DNA of 64,000 nt from Isoetes taiwanensis (GCA_021234155.1 JAJEKV010000035.1:9398241-9462240); one strand, 5' to 3'; positions 36,970 to 50,114 are shown, numbered from the stretch's first letter. Notes: generated by a model not told the origin, from the letters alone. Made by a program: numbers and translations.

Positions 36970-37740
36970 CGTTATATATAAGCAGGCAGGCAGGCCACTG
37001 CATTGCATTGCAGAAGCGAGCAAGTGTTGCTAAAGTGAAGCGCAATGGCTGCATGGGCGAAACTAACCTTCTCTTAATACATTCTCCTGGCGCAAAGGTA
37101 AGTACACCCATTCACAAGGTTACAGCACGCGCATTGATAATCCTATATTTAACTTATTCGATGCATTGGGCCGATAAAAAAATTTATTACACATAATATA
37201 TAACTGGAAATATAAAAATATAATTCTACTTGTCTGCAGGAGCATTACATGATTTTCCAGCGTGTCGAAGAAATAGCTGCGGCTCCACGCTCAACATTGA
37301 TATTAGCAGTGTCACCTCCTTGACCCGGCGGCCAGAAGCCGGAGGTGAATTCTGATGCCCCTTAGAGCGGTGGAGTGGTGGCGTAGAACACAGTACTCGG
37401 CACCGGCTTGGTAGAATTCACCCTTCACAACTGCAGCGGCGGCCTGCATTACTACCGGCAAGCGTGGGCGGCTATGATTATGCCATGCAGTACACGACCC
37501 ACCCAAAGCTGCGCGATCCCTTTCTTTGCCCATTTTAAATGTAATGCGGCGCCGCACGGCCGAGTGGTTTGTGTTTGTCAGCGGGACAATAATAGTAACG
37601 GTTATGCCAAGTTTATTGGATTGAGAATGCTCCCAAACATAGGCAGTGCGGGGATACTTGATGTACCCAGCCATGTCTTTACTGCCAAAGTCACCAGCTA
37701 TAACATCCGGTTACGCTGAGGCTACGGCTTCTTCTGCCCA
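36970..37740 (+). other. Candidate two-exon transcription unit, product unknown
   Basis: A clean TATATATA at 36973-36980 lies 65 bases before an ATG at 37045. That ATG gives MAAWAKLTFS and then a stop, TAA; one base out of frame it would continue like a hydrophobic signal peptide. AAAG followed by GTAAGT at 37098 is an ideal donor, and TTGTCTGCAG ending at 37239 an ideal acceptor, leaving a 142-base intron. The following 500 bases are visibly richer in GC and CG than the surroundings, as plant exons often are. They hold a 103-codon plus frame (37408-37719) and a 120-codon minus frame, neither recognised. I see several stops in the frame that enters from the acceptor. It may be a decayed gene of a secreted protein; this is a guess. 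Confidence 0.3.
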
Positions 37741-39959
37741 TATGGCTTAGCGCTGGAATTGTACCCATAGTTTGCTGGTAGCAGAAATATATCACTAAAT
37801 AAATACCCTTTCTTTGTTTCGTTCCTTTTCTATGTTGGATGTTAAAACTTCATCAATAAAAAAATGGTGTTCTTCATATCAAATAAGGAGCATATGTACT
37901 TCTAATGACAATTTGACAATCCATATGGGCTACTCGTGGCATATCTGTTGTTGAAGTCATGAACCAACTAACATGATGCATAAAAGCAAATTTAATACTA
38001 GTAAGTATCAATTGTCGTTGCTTTCTTTTGAGAGATATTTTCAAGGGGATGCATATAAGATATAAAAGCTTAGAGGCATACTCCCTCTTTAATACTTAAT
38101 GTTAAGATATAAGCTTGGAGGAGCTTTTCCCTAGCATCCTCTTTGAGCGTTTGATGTTTTTCTGCGAAAATATGGGCAAGAGGGTTTTTAATTTTTATGA
38201 TATGTATTCTAGCTATGGGTCCCCTTGCTCCGGTTGGTCTCATGAGACTGATAAAAATCAATTGGTCCAATACATTTTCATTTTGAGAGTTATATAAATG
38301 CAGTTTTGGCATCCCAGCCATTATGATGAACTTGGCTAAAATTGCTTTGGGGTTACCTTGAAAAAGTTATTTTTGTTATCTGCAATCCTACTAGGTCCGG
38401 GCGGTCAAGTGAACGATGCGGAGCTAATTAGGTTGAAGTGATACAGTAAGATGAAGGTAATCTGGCATGGATTGATATGAAATCTGAGAATGGATCCCAG
38501 GTCTGCCCATTAGCTCAACTCATATGCCGTGGACCACTTTACCCAGGGTACTGAGGTCGCCATAGCGGAAATGGTAAAAGCAGCTTGACATCCATCCTTT
38601 AATTAAAGGTAAAGTATTCACCCTTAGTGATGAGGATACATCACTCTGGAAAGACATAATCACTTCTTCGGGGAGATGCATCATTAAGCTTTGGCTAGTA
38701 CTCCGACTTGTATGCGTCTTGAGCCCTTTGCAAGTGCAGCATTGACATCCTGTCATCATCTGCATCCATATCACAAAAGCATATTCATGCGCTTGTTTGA
38801 GTATACCCACGTGGTCTTAAATTCCTAGATCCTTATCCCACCATTGGATTATAGAGGTTATATTAAGGCCTCAAATATTCTTTTAATAAAAGATATTGAG
38901 AATGATTATTGTAACCTCTTGAATCTCACGGAAAAATGGCTATAGGGGTAGTCACGAGAAAAATGGCTATGGCGGGGATTAGGAAGTTGGTGAAGAAGTG
39001 ATGGGTGATGAAAATTTTTAATGAAAAACCATTCCTTGAGCTTGGGAGGAAAAACCACTTAGCATGGAAAGTATTTGGGAGGAAGGAAAGAAGGGAACAT
39101 CAGTTTATGCAAAAAGAAAATACGAGGAGGATCTAAGCTCTACGCAGATTCGGAAGTAGAGGGAAAATCTAGCATTCCAATTAACTTACCAAAACCATGG
39201 CTATATATGGCGATGAAGAAGGCGAGGTGGGTATCTTTGAAGGAAACTATGCCGAGGCTTACGCAGTACCGCGAAAGTTGAGTATTCTGGAACATTTGTG
39301 AGAGCTTAAAAATGCCTCTAGCTGCTCCTTATACTTCAATTTGCCATAAGCGTCATGTCACATTTCTCTCTTCAAGAAGAGCGGTTTGTCACATCTTTGG
39401 AGTGAAGTGTAATCATCCTCAGGGGCAGTATTTTGTGGTTGAAAATGCCTACTAGGTTAAGTCTCATCTTTGAACTAGTTATGTACGAAGTATCCTGATA
39501 CAACTCAAGGGCAGAATCTACGCTCCGGGATTCAGCGGCCTTGAAATGTAACCTCTTTGAAAGATCTCTGACAACAAGAGGAGAAACTGTGTGCTTATCT
39601 ATTACTTGGTTTGGTTTAATCTAAGCTCAAACAACTGGAGGAACCTGCTGAGCAATGGTTGAGTCCAGCCTCTTTTCGAGGTCGTAAAAAATAACCTCTC
39701 TGACTCACGGCCTCAGGGTTATTTTTGCATAACCCTTTCACGAGGAGGAGTTAACCTCACTTAGCAACAACATATAGCAGGGTTCTATCCTCATAGCCCA
39801 CAAAAACATCTTTGATCCCCGTGATGGTTACTACCTGGAAACAAACTCAAGATAATACAATTATCCTTGGAGCTACTTCTCATGAACCGCTTCTCTTATA
39901 TTCTCAATAATCTCATGTTACGTTCTCGGTTGTCCCAGTGCGCGGGGATGATTCGCAGC
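37741..39959. other. No gene seen
   Basis: Only short overlapping frames (at most 96 codons). The right end probably includes further decayed sequence of the Ty3/Gypsy element that is recognisable from 39.96 kb on. Confidence 0.35.
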
Positions 39960-41125
39960 TACTTATATAAACCAAACTTGTCCTTCATGTCTCTTGGTGT
40001 GTCGGCGACAATGGCCAGGGGTTGATATTCTGCGCATGAAGATCGACACCTTATTGCTGGTCAGCCATTTTACGGTTGGTGAAAATCTGTCTTCTACTGG
40101 CAGCGCGGGAAGGTACCGTCGGAGGATCTTGGGTAGTCGGTTGTGACTTGATACAGGTATTGTCAACCATCACTTTCACTTGGTCTTGCAAGTAATGGCG
40201 ATAATATTGCCTTTTAGCCAACTCATAGGTTCCCATTCTCCCCACCCCTTCAAATGCCCTACTTGTGGGAGGTGTCATGATGCTCATGAATGTTTGCTTC
40301 TCATAATCTTTGTACAAAGGTACTTTTACTTTATATAATTATATCCCTTCTTTCGGTCCGTAATCCCCAGTTTTGGTGGCTAGGGGGTCTTGATCGGAGT
40401 GTGCATACCTATCCTTTGGAAAGATCATTCGCCATAATAGGCATTTAAATACTTAATCCTGGGCATCCCGCTCTTGGCTTATTCTTCCCAAGTGTATGCC
40501 GATACTAAAATGAAATTCATGGAGAAATCAAGCCATCTACTGCGACCTAGCTTGACTTTTACCATAACATGATGCATAGATGACAAACTTGTGTGGTTCC
40601 TTACTTATACCTCAAGTAATGTCTCCAATGAATATTGCAATAGTTCTTTGATATATGTTACATAATACGCTCTCTCTGAGAAATTAACTTTTAGACTTTG
40701 GACTGTACTTAATCTTGATACTATCTGCCCCATTGTGACCCGCGTAACAAAACTCAAAGTTCATCTAGGTACTTTTGAGCAGGATAATCAAGCGACTCAA
40801 TAAGCTTAAGCTTCTTATGGGTGCCTTGTCCTATCTACTTTCATGATCTTTCTTTAAAGAATCTGTAAGTGGAGCTATTACTTTGGAAAACTATAATATA
40901 TAGCCAAACCCAGAAAACTTCTCAACTCGATAACATTTTTGATGGTATCGCGGTCTTGTACTTGCACCTTACTTAGTAGCGACATTCTCCTCCCGAAGAA
41001 TGTGTGTCCTAGATGTGACTCAACAAACTTAATGAGTGGTGTTCGAGAGAGTACTTTCGATGCATCAACCTCATAAAGGTTCTTGATCGCCAGGCCAAAT
41101 GTAGCAGAACTCATTGCGATGGGTT
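39960..41125 (-). mobile_element. Decayed Ty3/Gypsy retrotransposon pol remnant
   Basis: Read leftward, 41114-40878 shows the link between reverse transcriptase and RNase H: ATF, then ESHLGHTFFG (family FLGH.V), then NVIELRSFLGLAIYY, the common plant Gypsy block EVRSFLGLANYY. Further left, 40240-40110 shows the zinc-binding start of integrase: TYELAKRQYYRHYL, then V, NTC and IKSQ, matching TYELLKR.YYWPG...V..C..C with one zinc-ligand Cys not seen. Order and orientation (RT end, RNase H, integrase) agree with Ty3/Gypsy. Stops and frame changes occur between these blocks, and the central reverse transcriptase with its catalytic Asp pair is not present, so the copy is dead. The RNase H interval 40320-40870 is too decayed to read. 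Confidence 0.7.
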
Positions 41126-41159
41126 CAAAATCTCCTTAAGTTGAGTAAATAAAACTCTC

Positions 41160-41251
41160 TGTTGTATTTAGTGACATCTTGTCCTGTTAGTAATTCAGTT
41201 GAATCCATTATATCTCTCTATTTCTTGCTACGTTCAACATGGTATCAGCAC
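41160..41251 (+). mobile_element. LTR 3' end with tRNA-Met-type primer-binding site
   Basis: TGGTATCAGCAC at 41240-41251 matches the plant initiator-methionine primer-binding site (TGGTATCAGAGC) except for two bases. It directly follows CAACA (41235-41239), the expected LTR end. A candidate inverted start, TGTTG at 41160-41164, would give an LTR of only 80 bp; a longer LTR truncated by or inserted into the Gypsy remnant is an alternative. No downstream gag or pol was recognised and I did not find a second LTR. Confidence 0.6.
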
Positions 41252-43147
41252 TTGTTTAGAGCCCTTGGAACTCTTAAGTGTCTAATGTAAGAGATGGGCT
41301 TTGCATTTCATCTTCTATACTTCTATTATTTCTTATTCTGGTGAAATTTAGATGGTCTTTTATGGATTCTTGGCTGCCTATATGGAAGTCAATACTTGAC
41401 TTACCCATGACAAAAATCATGTCCAAATATATTTAGGAGATGGCTAGCATTCGTTGCACTCTCTTAACTGCAAGTTCCTGATTATTGGAGCAGAGTATTT
41501 TATTCAAGTAGTAGCAGCAGTAGCAAAGATCAAATAGGAGCCAAAATAGCCTTGTTCCAGATCTAGAAATTATTTTCCAAAGGGTTTGGTTCTAAGAAAA
41601 GGTTGAGGCTTCTGTCCTGCTCAATATGATTTCTACCCCAATTCTCTTATTCTCAATCAGTTTTGCAGTAAGTAGGATAAGCAAGTTGCCACTATTTCGG
41701 CCAATTTTCTTGGTTGCAACATATCAAGAATATTGCATATCTCTTTGATTCAAATCTTGAGCTGCAATTAGCAAGATCTAGGAAAGCCATGTTATCTTTT
41801 GCTTAGGAGGCAAGTAATTCCTTAATCAATGAGAGAACTAGCATTGATCGAGCTAACCACAATCACACTAGTCTTATAAATTAGGTAACTTTAGGTCCTC
41901 AATTGGTGGAGCTATTTTGGATCGAAGAAATCCATAGGATATTTTTGGAATCTTGGGTGGTAAAATTTGCATCGATGCGGCATTGAGAGGTTATAATAGT
42001 TCTGAAGATGGGACATCTCATTAATCTTCTTACTTGGGTGGGATTTGAATGATGGAGTTTCCATGGCCCATAAGGTGTTGAATATCCCTCTCACAGATTC
42101 AGTGATCCAAAATATAGTTAGTCTCATCACTAGAAAACTCAAGTGGCATAAGGCACATCCCAAGTTTTCATCTATTTGGAGCTTGACTGTGTTACATTGT
42201 TCTTGCCTCATTCAAAGCTGCAATATATCAACAAGATCAGCTCGTAGCGGATAATTTCTTTAATTTTCCAGTAGCACAACGTAGTGATTCACAAAAGTTT
42301 GATTTCGATTTACGGCCCAAAGATGAAGATGAACTTCCCAAGATTCAAATGGGATTTCGTATTGGATATCATGGGGCTTTGTTTGTTTGGAAGAAATTGC
42401 CCTCTATGTATATGAAGACGTAATGATAAATACGTTAGTTATGCCCATTTATGCACTAGCGGTGAATGTAGTAACTTTGTTATGTCCCCTTATGATTTGA
42501 AATTGATTAGAAAGAAACAATGCGAGAATAATTGAATTTGTTTTAGCTACCGTATAAGGCTCTTGCTTTTTATCATATCTAGAGGCGGTGATGCAATTCA
42601 AGCAAGAGTTGGTTCTACGCTAAGCAAACATTCTTAATGGAGATTGATCCCCAGAAGAACGCTCTGCTCAGCGAGGAGTAGTGGAGGCAGAGATGATTTA
42701 AGCAAAGGTCTAGTTTGGTTTTGTGAGCGCGATACGTTATGGTATAAGTAGGAGCTTAATTGCTGGAGTTCCTTAGGATTCAGGCGATTCTTTGGATTGT
42801 TTTAGCCTTTCCACCCATAGTTTTGCTCAAGAAAAAGAACAAGGGAATATGAGCTATAATCTGATATGGATTGGTCAAGAGCTTGCAAACCTCTATGATT
42901 CACCTGACTCTCAACTTGTTAATTGTTACCACTTGCTTGAGGGAAGGTCTGTGCTTGAGGTCTTGTCATGGAATTCAATTTGGATGTTTTAGTTGATGTT
43001 TGTTGTAACGATATATGAAAACCTACGTAGATGCGAAAGCTATATCATCAAGTGCGATATGTCTTGAGTAAGTTATGAAGAAATCACATCATAGATGGCA
43101 GGACCTGAAAGACTATATCACTCCAAATTGCAATGTATTTTGAGTGA
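41252..43147. other. No recognisable gene; possible interior of the LTR element
   Basis: Frames are short (at most 99 codons). I could not read copia gag, integrase or reverse transcriptase motifs on either strand. Confidence 0.35.
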
Positions 43148-43290
43148 GTTTGCTTTGCTTTTCCATTGGCTTAAATATGTGAGATGCAATTATCTGGACA
43201 ATTTAAGATTGTGCCTCCATGTTTGTTTGCTTTTCTAATGGCTTAAATATATTATCTGCATGTCTGCAAAATTTAAGATTGTGCCCCCAT
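43148..43290. repeat. Two-copy tandem repeat, period about 71 bp
   Basis: TTTGCTTTTC(C/T)A(T/A)TGGCTTAAATAT occurs near 43155 and 43226, and AATTTAAGATTGTGCC(T/C)CCATG near 43200 and 43270. The copies differ by a few substitutions and a small indel. Confidence 0.75.
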
Positions 43291-43324
43291 GCTTTGTGGA
43301 AGTGGTATACTCGTGGTAGCCATA

Positions 43325-43849
43325 TTATTGGGTTGAATAGAAGCAGGTACGTATTAACAATGCGGTCCTCGTCAACATGCATTTTTGCGGGTTAAATCGG
43401 TAAATCTTGGCAAAGGATTTAATGCGTGATTCTTTAAAAACTCTTGGGTTTAGGTCCATTTGATATTCCATTCCATCTTTTAGGAGTTGTAGAAGTCGGG
43501 ATGTACTTTTCTGTCTGGTGGGGGTGCTTGAATCCGAAGCTTTGAATGCGTGGTCCTTCAAGATCTGAGGAGTTAGAATGAACATTGCAGTTTGTTTGAA
43601 TGGATTGGGGTAAACAATTTGGATGAAAACCAAGAAAACTACTCCAGCCCTTCTGCCTTTTAAGTTTCCGATAATAATAATGCAGTACCTGTCTGTGCGT
43701 GAAGGTGTGAACAAAGAGGTACAAAGTTTCATATTCACGATTTGTTCACGGCGGCTTGCTTGTTCTTCAGAGAAATTGTCTCTGACAATTAAAAGACTCT
43801 CCTTTGATGTATTTCGGTTTAGGCATCCATCTTTTAGACAGGTTCTCAT
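43325..43849 (-). other. 174-codon open frame, unrecognised
   Basis: The frame starts at ATG 43849 and ends at 43325. It is among the longest uninterrupted frames in the window. The middle contains IIIIGNLKGRRAGVVFLVF, a hydrophobic stretch, and the second half is basic. No family, signal peptide or repeat is recognised. A 96-codon frame in another register overlaps it. It could be a real exon, an LTR-element fragment, or chance. Confidence 0.2.
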
Positions 43850-46800
43850 GCACGGTAAATTTTGGTAATGCAGCGAGGGGACTGCTCAAAAATCACTATC
43901 TATTTATCAGCAGAAAGGTTCTTTTTATCTTAGAAGCAACAATTAGAAGGTACTAATGAAAATTTCTTTTTGTACGAGGGCTTGAACCTCAAAGTTTCTA
44001 TATTGGTATTCTTGAAACTTCTTTTCTTTATAGTAGTTGGCTACAACAATAGAAAGGTACTAATTTCTATGTGTTAGTTTAAGTAATAAGATTTGAAGCA
44101 TAGATCTCCTCTTGCATGTGCGAGGCTTGTGAAGGTGCTTAAGGTGCTCAAGTTTTTCTTCAATGTGTATTTCTATTTGATTATGTAAAAAATGCATTGA
44201 CACTCTTTGTTTTTAAGGTCTTTCAAGTAAGGTAGTATGCTTCCTAACTCTCTCTTTGCATGATTTGAAAATGGCATTGAAACAAATATATATGCAATTG
44301 ATGGGGAATGAGAAGTGCTTTCAGGGTTGGCTTTGTGAGGTGAGGGGCCAAATGCAAATTGCTTGGAGTGTAAAGTAATAGAATTGGATGAGCTAGGTGG
44401 AGGTCATGTGAGTTTCCTTCTTGGGACAGGCTTTCCTTTGTCCAAGCATAAGGAAAGGTTAAGTTATGGAGTGGAGGTGTTCAGTCGAATGTGAAGATTT
44501 TTAGCCCTTGAGAGGCGCCGTGATTGATGAGCACAAGAAGAGGAGGATGTGGCTGCCGCGGATTTATGGAGATGAGACCGCCAATGCGGAAAAGGCAAGT
44601 TTGAATTTCGGTGTGGTACCTCCAAGTTGCATCAAGGGCTCTTACATGATTGGATTCACACTTATAGAAACAAGCTATGAAGTCAAGGTAGAAAGATGGT
44701 GAGCTCATGGCCGGATGTCAATGGGTGGGTGTTTAGCATTTGGTGCATTAGAATGCCAACTGAAATATGGAAGAGGAGATGACATGTTGCTGCTTCACCA
44801 CATACATGGAATCAAAGGAGCCTTGAAGCTGAATTTAGTAACTCACAAAATTTGTTATAAATGAGGAAAGTGCCTCGAAAGATAGAATTGGAAGAAGTAT
44901 GGCTGAAAAGCAGGGACAGCGTTGAGAAAGTGCATGGTCTCAAAGTTGCTCCACTTTTTGTGGAGCAAAAGTGGTCATCGTATAGGGACATAGAAGCTAT
45001 GCAAGCAAGGAGGGGGCATTTTATGTTAGGTTTGTGGGGAGATGCTTCTCCCTCTTTCGTCGAGAGGTGGTTGATAACATGAGAGTAGCATGTAAATAGT
45101 AGTGAACATGCTCAAATCCGTGCCAAAAGGAAAGAGAGGGACAGATGCATGAATAAAACAAGCATGGGAAGGCCTCGAAGAAGGAAATAATAGTTCTTCA
45201 CAAACCTCTTTGTCATTTTCTTGTACTCAATTTACATTGCTGAAATCGTACATTCTAGAATCCTTTTCTTACATTCAATTCATATGTCATACCATTATAA
45301 TCTGATTTTTAGCGCGTACTTGTAGCATCTTTCTTTGTATAATGTTGACTTTAAGTTTTTAAGTAGAGACTTATAGCATCTTTTGGTAGACCAATATGAA
45401 AATTTTGGACTTCCTCCAAATGAGACTTCAAGTAAGAAATGTCACATGTACCATTAGTTCTATTAGTTCTTTAATACGGTTCTTTTGTTTGTTGTTAAAT
45501 TTTGTTAGTTTGGTTAGTAGTTCATTGTGGTAAAAGCAATACACATGGACCTACTCACGGGATATCATCTTTGGGAGTTAACCCCTTCTTTTATATGAAT
45601 GCATCAGACAAAGATTTGAGACCATTCTTAGATGAGTCTAGGCGAGCCTAATTGGTATTATGTAGGCAATTCGTCAAGAGAGTTCACGATAGATGGCGAG
45701 ACATAGAAAGGAACAATTAGGCATGCAAATGTGCTAGAAGTGAGTGCAGGAGCAATGTTCCAAACTTTCAATGTTCTTTACCAAGGAAAAGCTTCAGGTA
45801 TGAGAGTTTATAGACAAAGTGAGGGTCGTGAGCTTAGGAACACAAAATCAGTTGAGAGTTGACTACTTGACAAGGTTAGAAACGTGCAATCTTCCGCCAA
45901 AGTATGCCATGGGGAAGAAACTTGAAGTGGGTGAGATTGAGCAAATAGGGCATTGGCTGTTTGAATCATATGAAGCATTAATTGTCTTGAAGTTTGCATG
46001 GATATTAAGAGGCAGCATATTCTGTTAATAATGGTAGAGATTTGACAAGCATTGTGGAATTTGTCGCGACCTTGAACATATTAAGGCCTGGCCATAGAAG
46101 CTGACAAACAACAAAGAGTTATTTGAAACAATCAAAATTTGGAGAGGAGAAGGATGCCGCGACTTCTCTGCATGAACTTTGGAGGGTCCAGTGTAGCAAA
46201 GGGGGCGGGCCTTGACAGGTAAATGAGGAGACATTTGTATGCCAGCGAATTTATTCCAATCATGTCTTGAAATGTGGGTTGATTCTGCAGAGTGCTTGTA
46301 TGGCGAAGGGTAGGGCCGTAATCAAAGAAGGCGGTCCAGTAGTGCTAGAATGATGGCTGGTAGGTTTGTGGTAGAAAGAAGATCATTCTTGTATCAGCGA
46401 TTTTAGCGTAGTTCATGAGTGGGAGGCTACATGTTGTTGATGCATTGAGATGAGAATGTGGTTGCACATTATGCCCGTGCTCGTGAATCCACGATACATC
46501 TGCCCAAACTGATGTTGTTATACAATTGGGATTTACGACCACCATAAAAGTATGTCAATGGGATGAAATAACTATTTCTTGCATTTAAGAAGTGTTTAGG
46601 TCTCTGGTATGGCCTCTTACGATGGAAATTATCCTTAGAACATGTTAGAAAGGTACACTACGTAACCGAAGGGGAAAAAGTTGCCATTCCCATGGGAAGG
46701 ATGGAATTTCTTTGCGGCCATGAACAAGGCAATGAGGACTCCATGATCAGATTTCATCTTGACAATGCATCTGGAGCTTTACTTGGGTAAACCGTCACAC

Positions 46801-49800
46801 TTAATATGGCGTGTGGCCGTTTTTCCCACATACTGTCTTGAACATGGTCTTCAAATGGAGTGCAAAGAAAAAGCGAACAAAATTTGGTAAGTACTTTCGA
46901 GAAGGCGGATGGTGAAGACAATGAGTTAAAGTGTGGCGGATTACACTTATATGGACGGATGACGTGGTGGATGCGGCGGGACAGACATAAAAAAATTATG
47001 TGTGCACAAGTGAAATCACTTGTGAGGAAGGTGGAGAAGGAAACGGTGGAGCAAACCTTGGAAACGAAGATCTTTTCAATAAAGATTACTTCATGGAATT
47101 AGACACAACGTGGTGGGAGAATTTAGAACAAGAATGATGGTGTTATAGCTATCAATAACGTCCTTGTATTTTATCACAACTAGAGAGAGCTAAAGATACC
47201 TTGGGCTGGGCAATTGAAAGCCTGCAGCGTTGAAAGAAATGTCGCTTGATAATAAACCTATTTGCAAAAGGCACTTTGGTCAACTAGTAATCATATTTGT
47301 CAAGCCAATTGACAAAGTCAAAAGGCTACTTGATCCTATGTGCTTAGGAAGTAAGTTAATAATCGGCCACCTCTTGGAATTGGATCGAGGCGTACCCTCT
47401 ACTTTGAGATGGATTTGAGAAAAAGGCAAACCCACTTGACTATAAGGGGCATTGATGTATTTGGGAAGGGTACTTAGTATCTTGGGAAACTTGGGGAGAA
47501 ACAGAAAAACTAGAGAGGCGGTAGACAGACCCCATAGGGCTTAATTTGGCACAGTATATATGAACATAAGGTAGGAGGATGTGGTACACTTTGACTCAAA
47601 TGATCACGGTCTTACTGAACTTCTGTAGCACTAGCATGTTTAGCACGAAAAGCCGGAAAAGCATTGTGAGGTGGCGCTATAAAATCAATGGCGACATTAC
47701 AGACCTTACTCCCCTTTTAGATCGTCACAGGGGTATGCATCAATATATAAAGAATGGCATATAATCTACACCACCCATACTTATCTTGTGAATATGGGCA
47801 TGTTTACAGTCATAGTATTTTATACTGCTTCACAACACAAAGATGATATATGAACTCAATATGATTGAAATAAAGATCAAAATAACATATAACTTCTCTC
47901 AATGTCTTTCAAGTGGAACGTACTTGCGAAAGTTGTTTATTACTTATATAATGACCCGTTCAATGAGTGTTATGAACATAATAGCTTAAAATAATGCCAG
48001 AAACAAACATAAAAAGTAGCTTCTCCATAAACATATGTGAACAAATATTTTTTCTATAACAGATTTTATGCGTACGGCACTTTTCTAGCAAATCTTATTT
48101 GTGCCGGCTAATTTCCTAATGTAATTTTCATACTTGACTTATTATGGGCGGTTTCTCACGAAATTTTGTGTACGGGTGCATATTTATGCGATTATGCGTG
48201 GGACTTTCCCCACTAGCGATTTTAAACCCACCCAGCAATACTATTATTACTTTGAAAAATCACCAAAAAGCTCGAGGCCGATTGCTACGAGAACTGTATA
48301 GGGCATGAGTTTGGGCCGATAGCAGATATTACCCCAAGATTGGCGGCTCTCAGTGGTGACAAAGTTTATGACAATGTTTTTGCCTTCTTTTTATAGATGA
48401 TGATGGATTACGCGTTGGATTTTAGGCCCATCTTTGCGAAGCGTGGTCGGGGCTCAAATTAATGATGTCATAACGGTAAAAATACGCCCATTTCGGTCAT
48501 TAATAAGTTATACAAGTTAATATATTTAAACTTTACTATTAGAAGTATTATTATAATGTATGAGCGGTTGTCTAATACCCTATCAATAATAGACACGTGA
48601 CATGTGTCCTTCTTTCAGTCGTCAGCCCATTGTTTAGTAATCCTTGTTCCATGAAAAATTTCTTGAATATTATCATAAGTCATGAGTATCAAATTATTCT
48701 ATTGTTTTTAGTAGCAATTTTGTTTGTGGAAACATGACTTGGAAGTATAATTTAAAGCCCACTCCACCCTCCAGGCCATGGAGGCTGACCGTCGTCATAA
48801 CTTGTTTTTGTATTGAACGTGTCATTTTTTGGGTGCATGTTGAAACATGGGTTATTTTTAGTCCCCCAATTTGGGAAGTGTGGGTACGAGGAATCCCAAT
48901 GTTGTAAATGTGACGATATATATGGGCATGTTGTGACCCCTAAATAAAAAAATCATAGGATTCACAAAAAATGCGGTATGTGATATGTGAACCTAGATAT
49001 ACCACGGATACTTCGTGGTTTTACAGAAAGCGTCGATATACAATACTCCCATGGAACCTATGTGGACAATGGAACTTTAAATCGTGTATTTGCGACCTTG
49101 TGGTATATTGCTTTTGGTCACAATACAACATGGCCTCCAAGGCCTCCAAGGTCCATGTTTTCTATTTGTAAAAATTTAATATTGTCGAATGGCATGACTT
49201 GATACATTGTGATACCATCGAATGTTCTCAACCCTTGATCCATGGAATACATCACAGAATATTCCAAATCTCACAACCCTGGTCGTCCATGCAAAAACAA
49301 GATGGGGTTAAACTCGATTTGCCACGTCATCCAACGGTTTCAGCTCTATTTTTAACAGTCAACAATGTAGTCACCTAGAACGCATATATTACACGAAACA
49401 ATTATACGTTGATTTAGACAGACAATACATGAATAACAATGAGTAGACAGATGAACAACAATTCCAAACACATTACTTGACATTAACTCCACGAAACATC
49501 TTGTTCTATTATCTGGTACCTGTAATTCCAAACATCATTTGACATGAAGAAGTCTCTGAGAACTTGCTCCAGCAGGCTAAAAAATTTTGCCAGGCCGAGC
49601 ATTGCGGTCTGCCATGGAAAGACATTGCATAGCCGCATATTGGCCCAATGCCACATGAGAACTTATAATAAGCGGAATGCGAGGCGGAAGCTTATGAAAG
49701 AAGCGCGGACTTAAATATCAGTACAATAGGTCAGAGCACCACGGCATTAAATGGAAGCGCCAAGAGCTCCACTATCGATAATCCATGCATATGCTCAAAC

Positions 49801-49900
49801 ACACCAATGACAATCTCACGGCTACCTTATGTTACAAATTTATAAGTTTCCTAGCAGGCTGCCCTTATGGCCCGAAAGACGAAAAGCGAATAAGTTAAAT
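43850..49900. other. Decayed repeat DNA, no supported gene
   Basis: A short plus-strand stretch at about 45815-45890 reads GTQNQ, then DYLTRLE, which resembles the end of Gypsy RNase H (G..NQVAD.LSRLE). This is the only retroelement hint, and it is weak. Frames near 44.5, 44.9, 46.9 and 47.3 kb (60-80 codons) carry no domain I know. 49130-49155 holds a small CCTCCAAGG doubling. Confidence 0.3.
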
Positions 49901-49912
49901 GATGATACATTC

Positions 49913-50062
49913 TACCCATTTGCTTGTTCGGGGGTATAACACCAAAAGATTTCTTTCGGCGATCTCCAAGGGTCAGATTTAATCATCCCATAGAACTATG
50001 CTGGAGTCCTCGAGCATCAGTCGCCTCTGTATCCAGCATTAGGATCATACTCGATCCAATGT
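49913..50062. repeat. Short dispersed repeat, copy 1 of 3
   Basis: Landmarks are TTCTACCCATTTG, then ACACCAAAAGAT, CGGCGATCTCCAAGGG, GAACTATGC.GGAGTCCTCGA and CCAGCATTA. The same order is seen at 50249, and the start again at 52745. Confidence 0.6.
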
Positions 50063-50114
50063 AACCCAAATAGGCGGTTTTGCCTAGTTGGCTAAGAGAC
50101 ATATGGGTTAGGAA

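Noticed and set aside
46860-47102. Frame with a TWW motif, suggestive of retroelement gag
   Set aside because: Only a few residues resemble gag, and the neighbouring frames are closed; not enough to call.
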